DNA from: Roseateles_B sp051857535
Lineage (GTDB): Bacteria; Pseudomonadota; Gammaproteobacteria; Burkholderiales; Burkholderiaceae_C
Assembly (NCBI RefSeq): GCF_051857535.1
Contig: NZ_JBPZGY010000001.1
Coordinates: forward strand, 124,001 to 188,000
Direction of reading: 5' to 3'
DNA: 64,000 bases
Under the pieces are notes generated by a model that saw only the letters and a list, made by a program, of their open reading frames with translations, was not told the origin of the DNA and made no database searches. The position numbers and the translations under genes are program-made. Below are positions 63,782-64,000 of this stretch, in pieces; the stretch's first letter is position 1, and each line of letters opens with the position of its first letter.

Positions 63782-64000
63782 TCAGGAGCGCAGGGCCCCG
63801 GGAGCCTGAGCGGGGGCATTGCCGGGGGGCACATCGGGGCTTTGCGAAGCGTGGCGGCGTACCAGTTGCCCCAGCGAGCGGCCAGTCCAGATCCACAGGC
63901 CGGCGCAGCCCAGGGCGGCCATGCTCACGGGCAGGGCCAGCAGGCTCATCAGCGTGGGCGCCCAGACGCCCAGCACATCGCCCACGCGGTAGACGAAGGT
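63782..64000 (-). CDS. Membrane protein, C-terminal part (gene runs off the right edge)
   Basis: The frame is open from the window edge to the stop at 63782-63784. About 72 residues are visible: FVYRVGDVLGVWAP, then a hydrophobic helix (TLMSLLALPVSMAALGCAGLWIW), then a polar proline/alanine-rich tail. I do not recognise the family. It lies 35 bp upstream of the SDR gene on the same strand and may form an operon with it. Confidence 0.6.
   Translation of the reverse strand, partial: TFVYRVGDVLGVWAPTLMSLLALPVSMAALGCAGLWIWTGRSLGQLVRRHASQSPDVPPGNAPAQAPGALRS

Overview
The window is chromosomal DNA of high G+C content from a betaproteobacterium. The gene order (pal-cpoB-tcdA-tRNA-Lys on the left; apbC, moaE, crcB and clpB on the right) suggests order Burkholderiales, probably the Roseateles/Rubrivivax/Leptothrix branch. 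The genus cannot be fixed from the sequence alone. I see no insertion sequence, prophage, CRISPR array or rRNA.

Left flank (1-2378): the 3' end of pal, then cpoB, a terminator, tcdA, and three tRNA-Lys genes (one UUU, two identical CUU). A good sigma70-type promoter for the tRNAs lies inside the 3' end of tcdA, and a strong terminator closes the cluster.

Centre, part 1 (3006-35984): a single uninterrupted reading frame of 10,992 codons. The protein has a LEPR-XLL motif near its N-terminus and no classical signal peptide. It continues with about 2,300 residues of PPC-like beta-sandwich modules, 17 CARDB-like repeats, an IPT/TIG-like module, propeller-like stretches, He_PIG/cadherin-like Ig modules, a short RHS/YD-like stretch, a dockerin-like pair, a Big_2 module and a C-terminal VCBS array. 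Two zinc-peptidase signatures are embedded late in the chain: a LAS/M15-type site beside a peptidoglycan-binding-like domain, and a matrixin-type site. The first lies in a segment of clearly lower G+C content.

Centre, part 2 (36215-44647): five tightly packed genes, four of the junctions being overlapping or 3 bp apart. They encode a TolC-like outer-membrane protein, a GAF-like/HlyD fusion, a PqqD-like/M50 zinc-protease/HlyD fusion, a C-terminally shortened SecA paralogue and a periplasmic HlyD-like adaptor. I propose that they form a dedicated, non-canonical export machine for the LEPR-XLL giant. This is the most interesting part of the window.

Centre, part 3 (44704-52879): a 19-codon micro-ORF translationally coupled to a 1,094-residue repeat protein, followed by a second TolC-like protein, a LapB-type ABC exporter and an HlyD adaptor. 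These make a complete type I secretion system with its probable substrate.

Right flank (53048-64000): a GT39-family glycosyltransferase, a LysE-type exporter, the iron-sulfur carrier ApbC/Mrp, a nitroreductase-like protein, a DUF962 membrane protein divergent from a Crp/Fnr regulator (with an FNR-box-like site between them), moaE, crcB/fluC, a DUF1993 protein divergent from clpB (with a sigma32-type promoter), a Tat-exported SDR and a truncated membrane protein.

All domain calls come from reading motifs by eye. No database search was possible.
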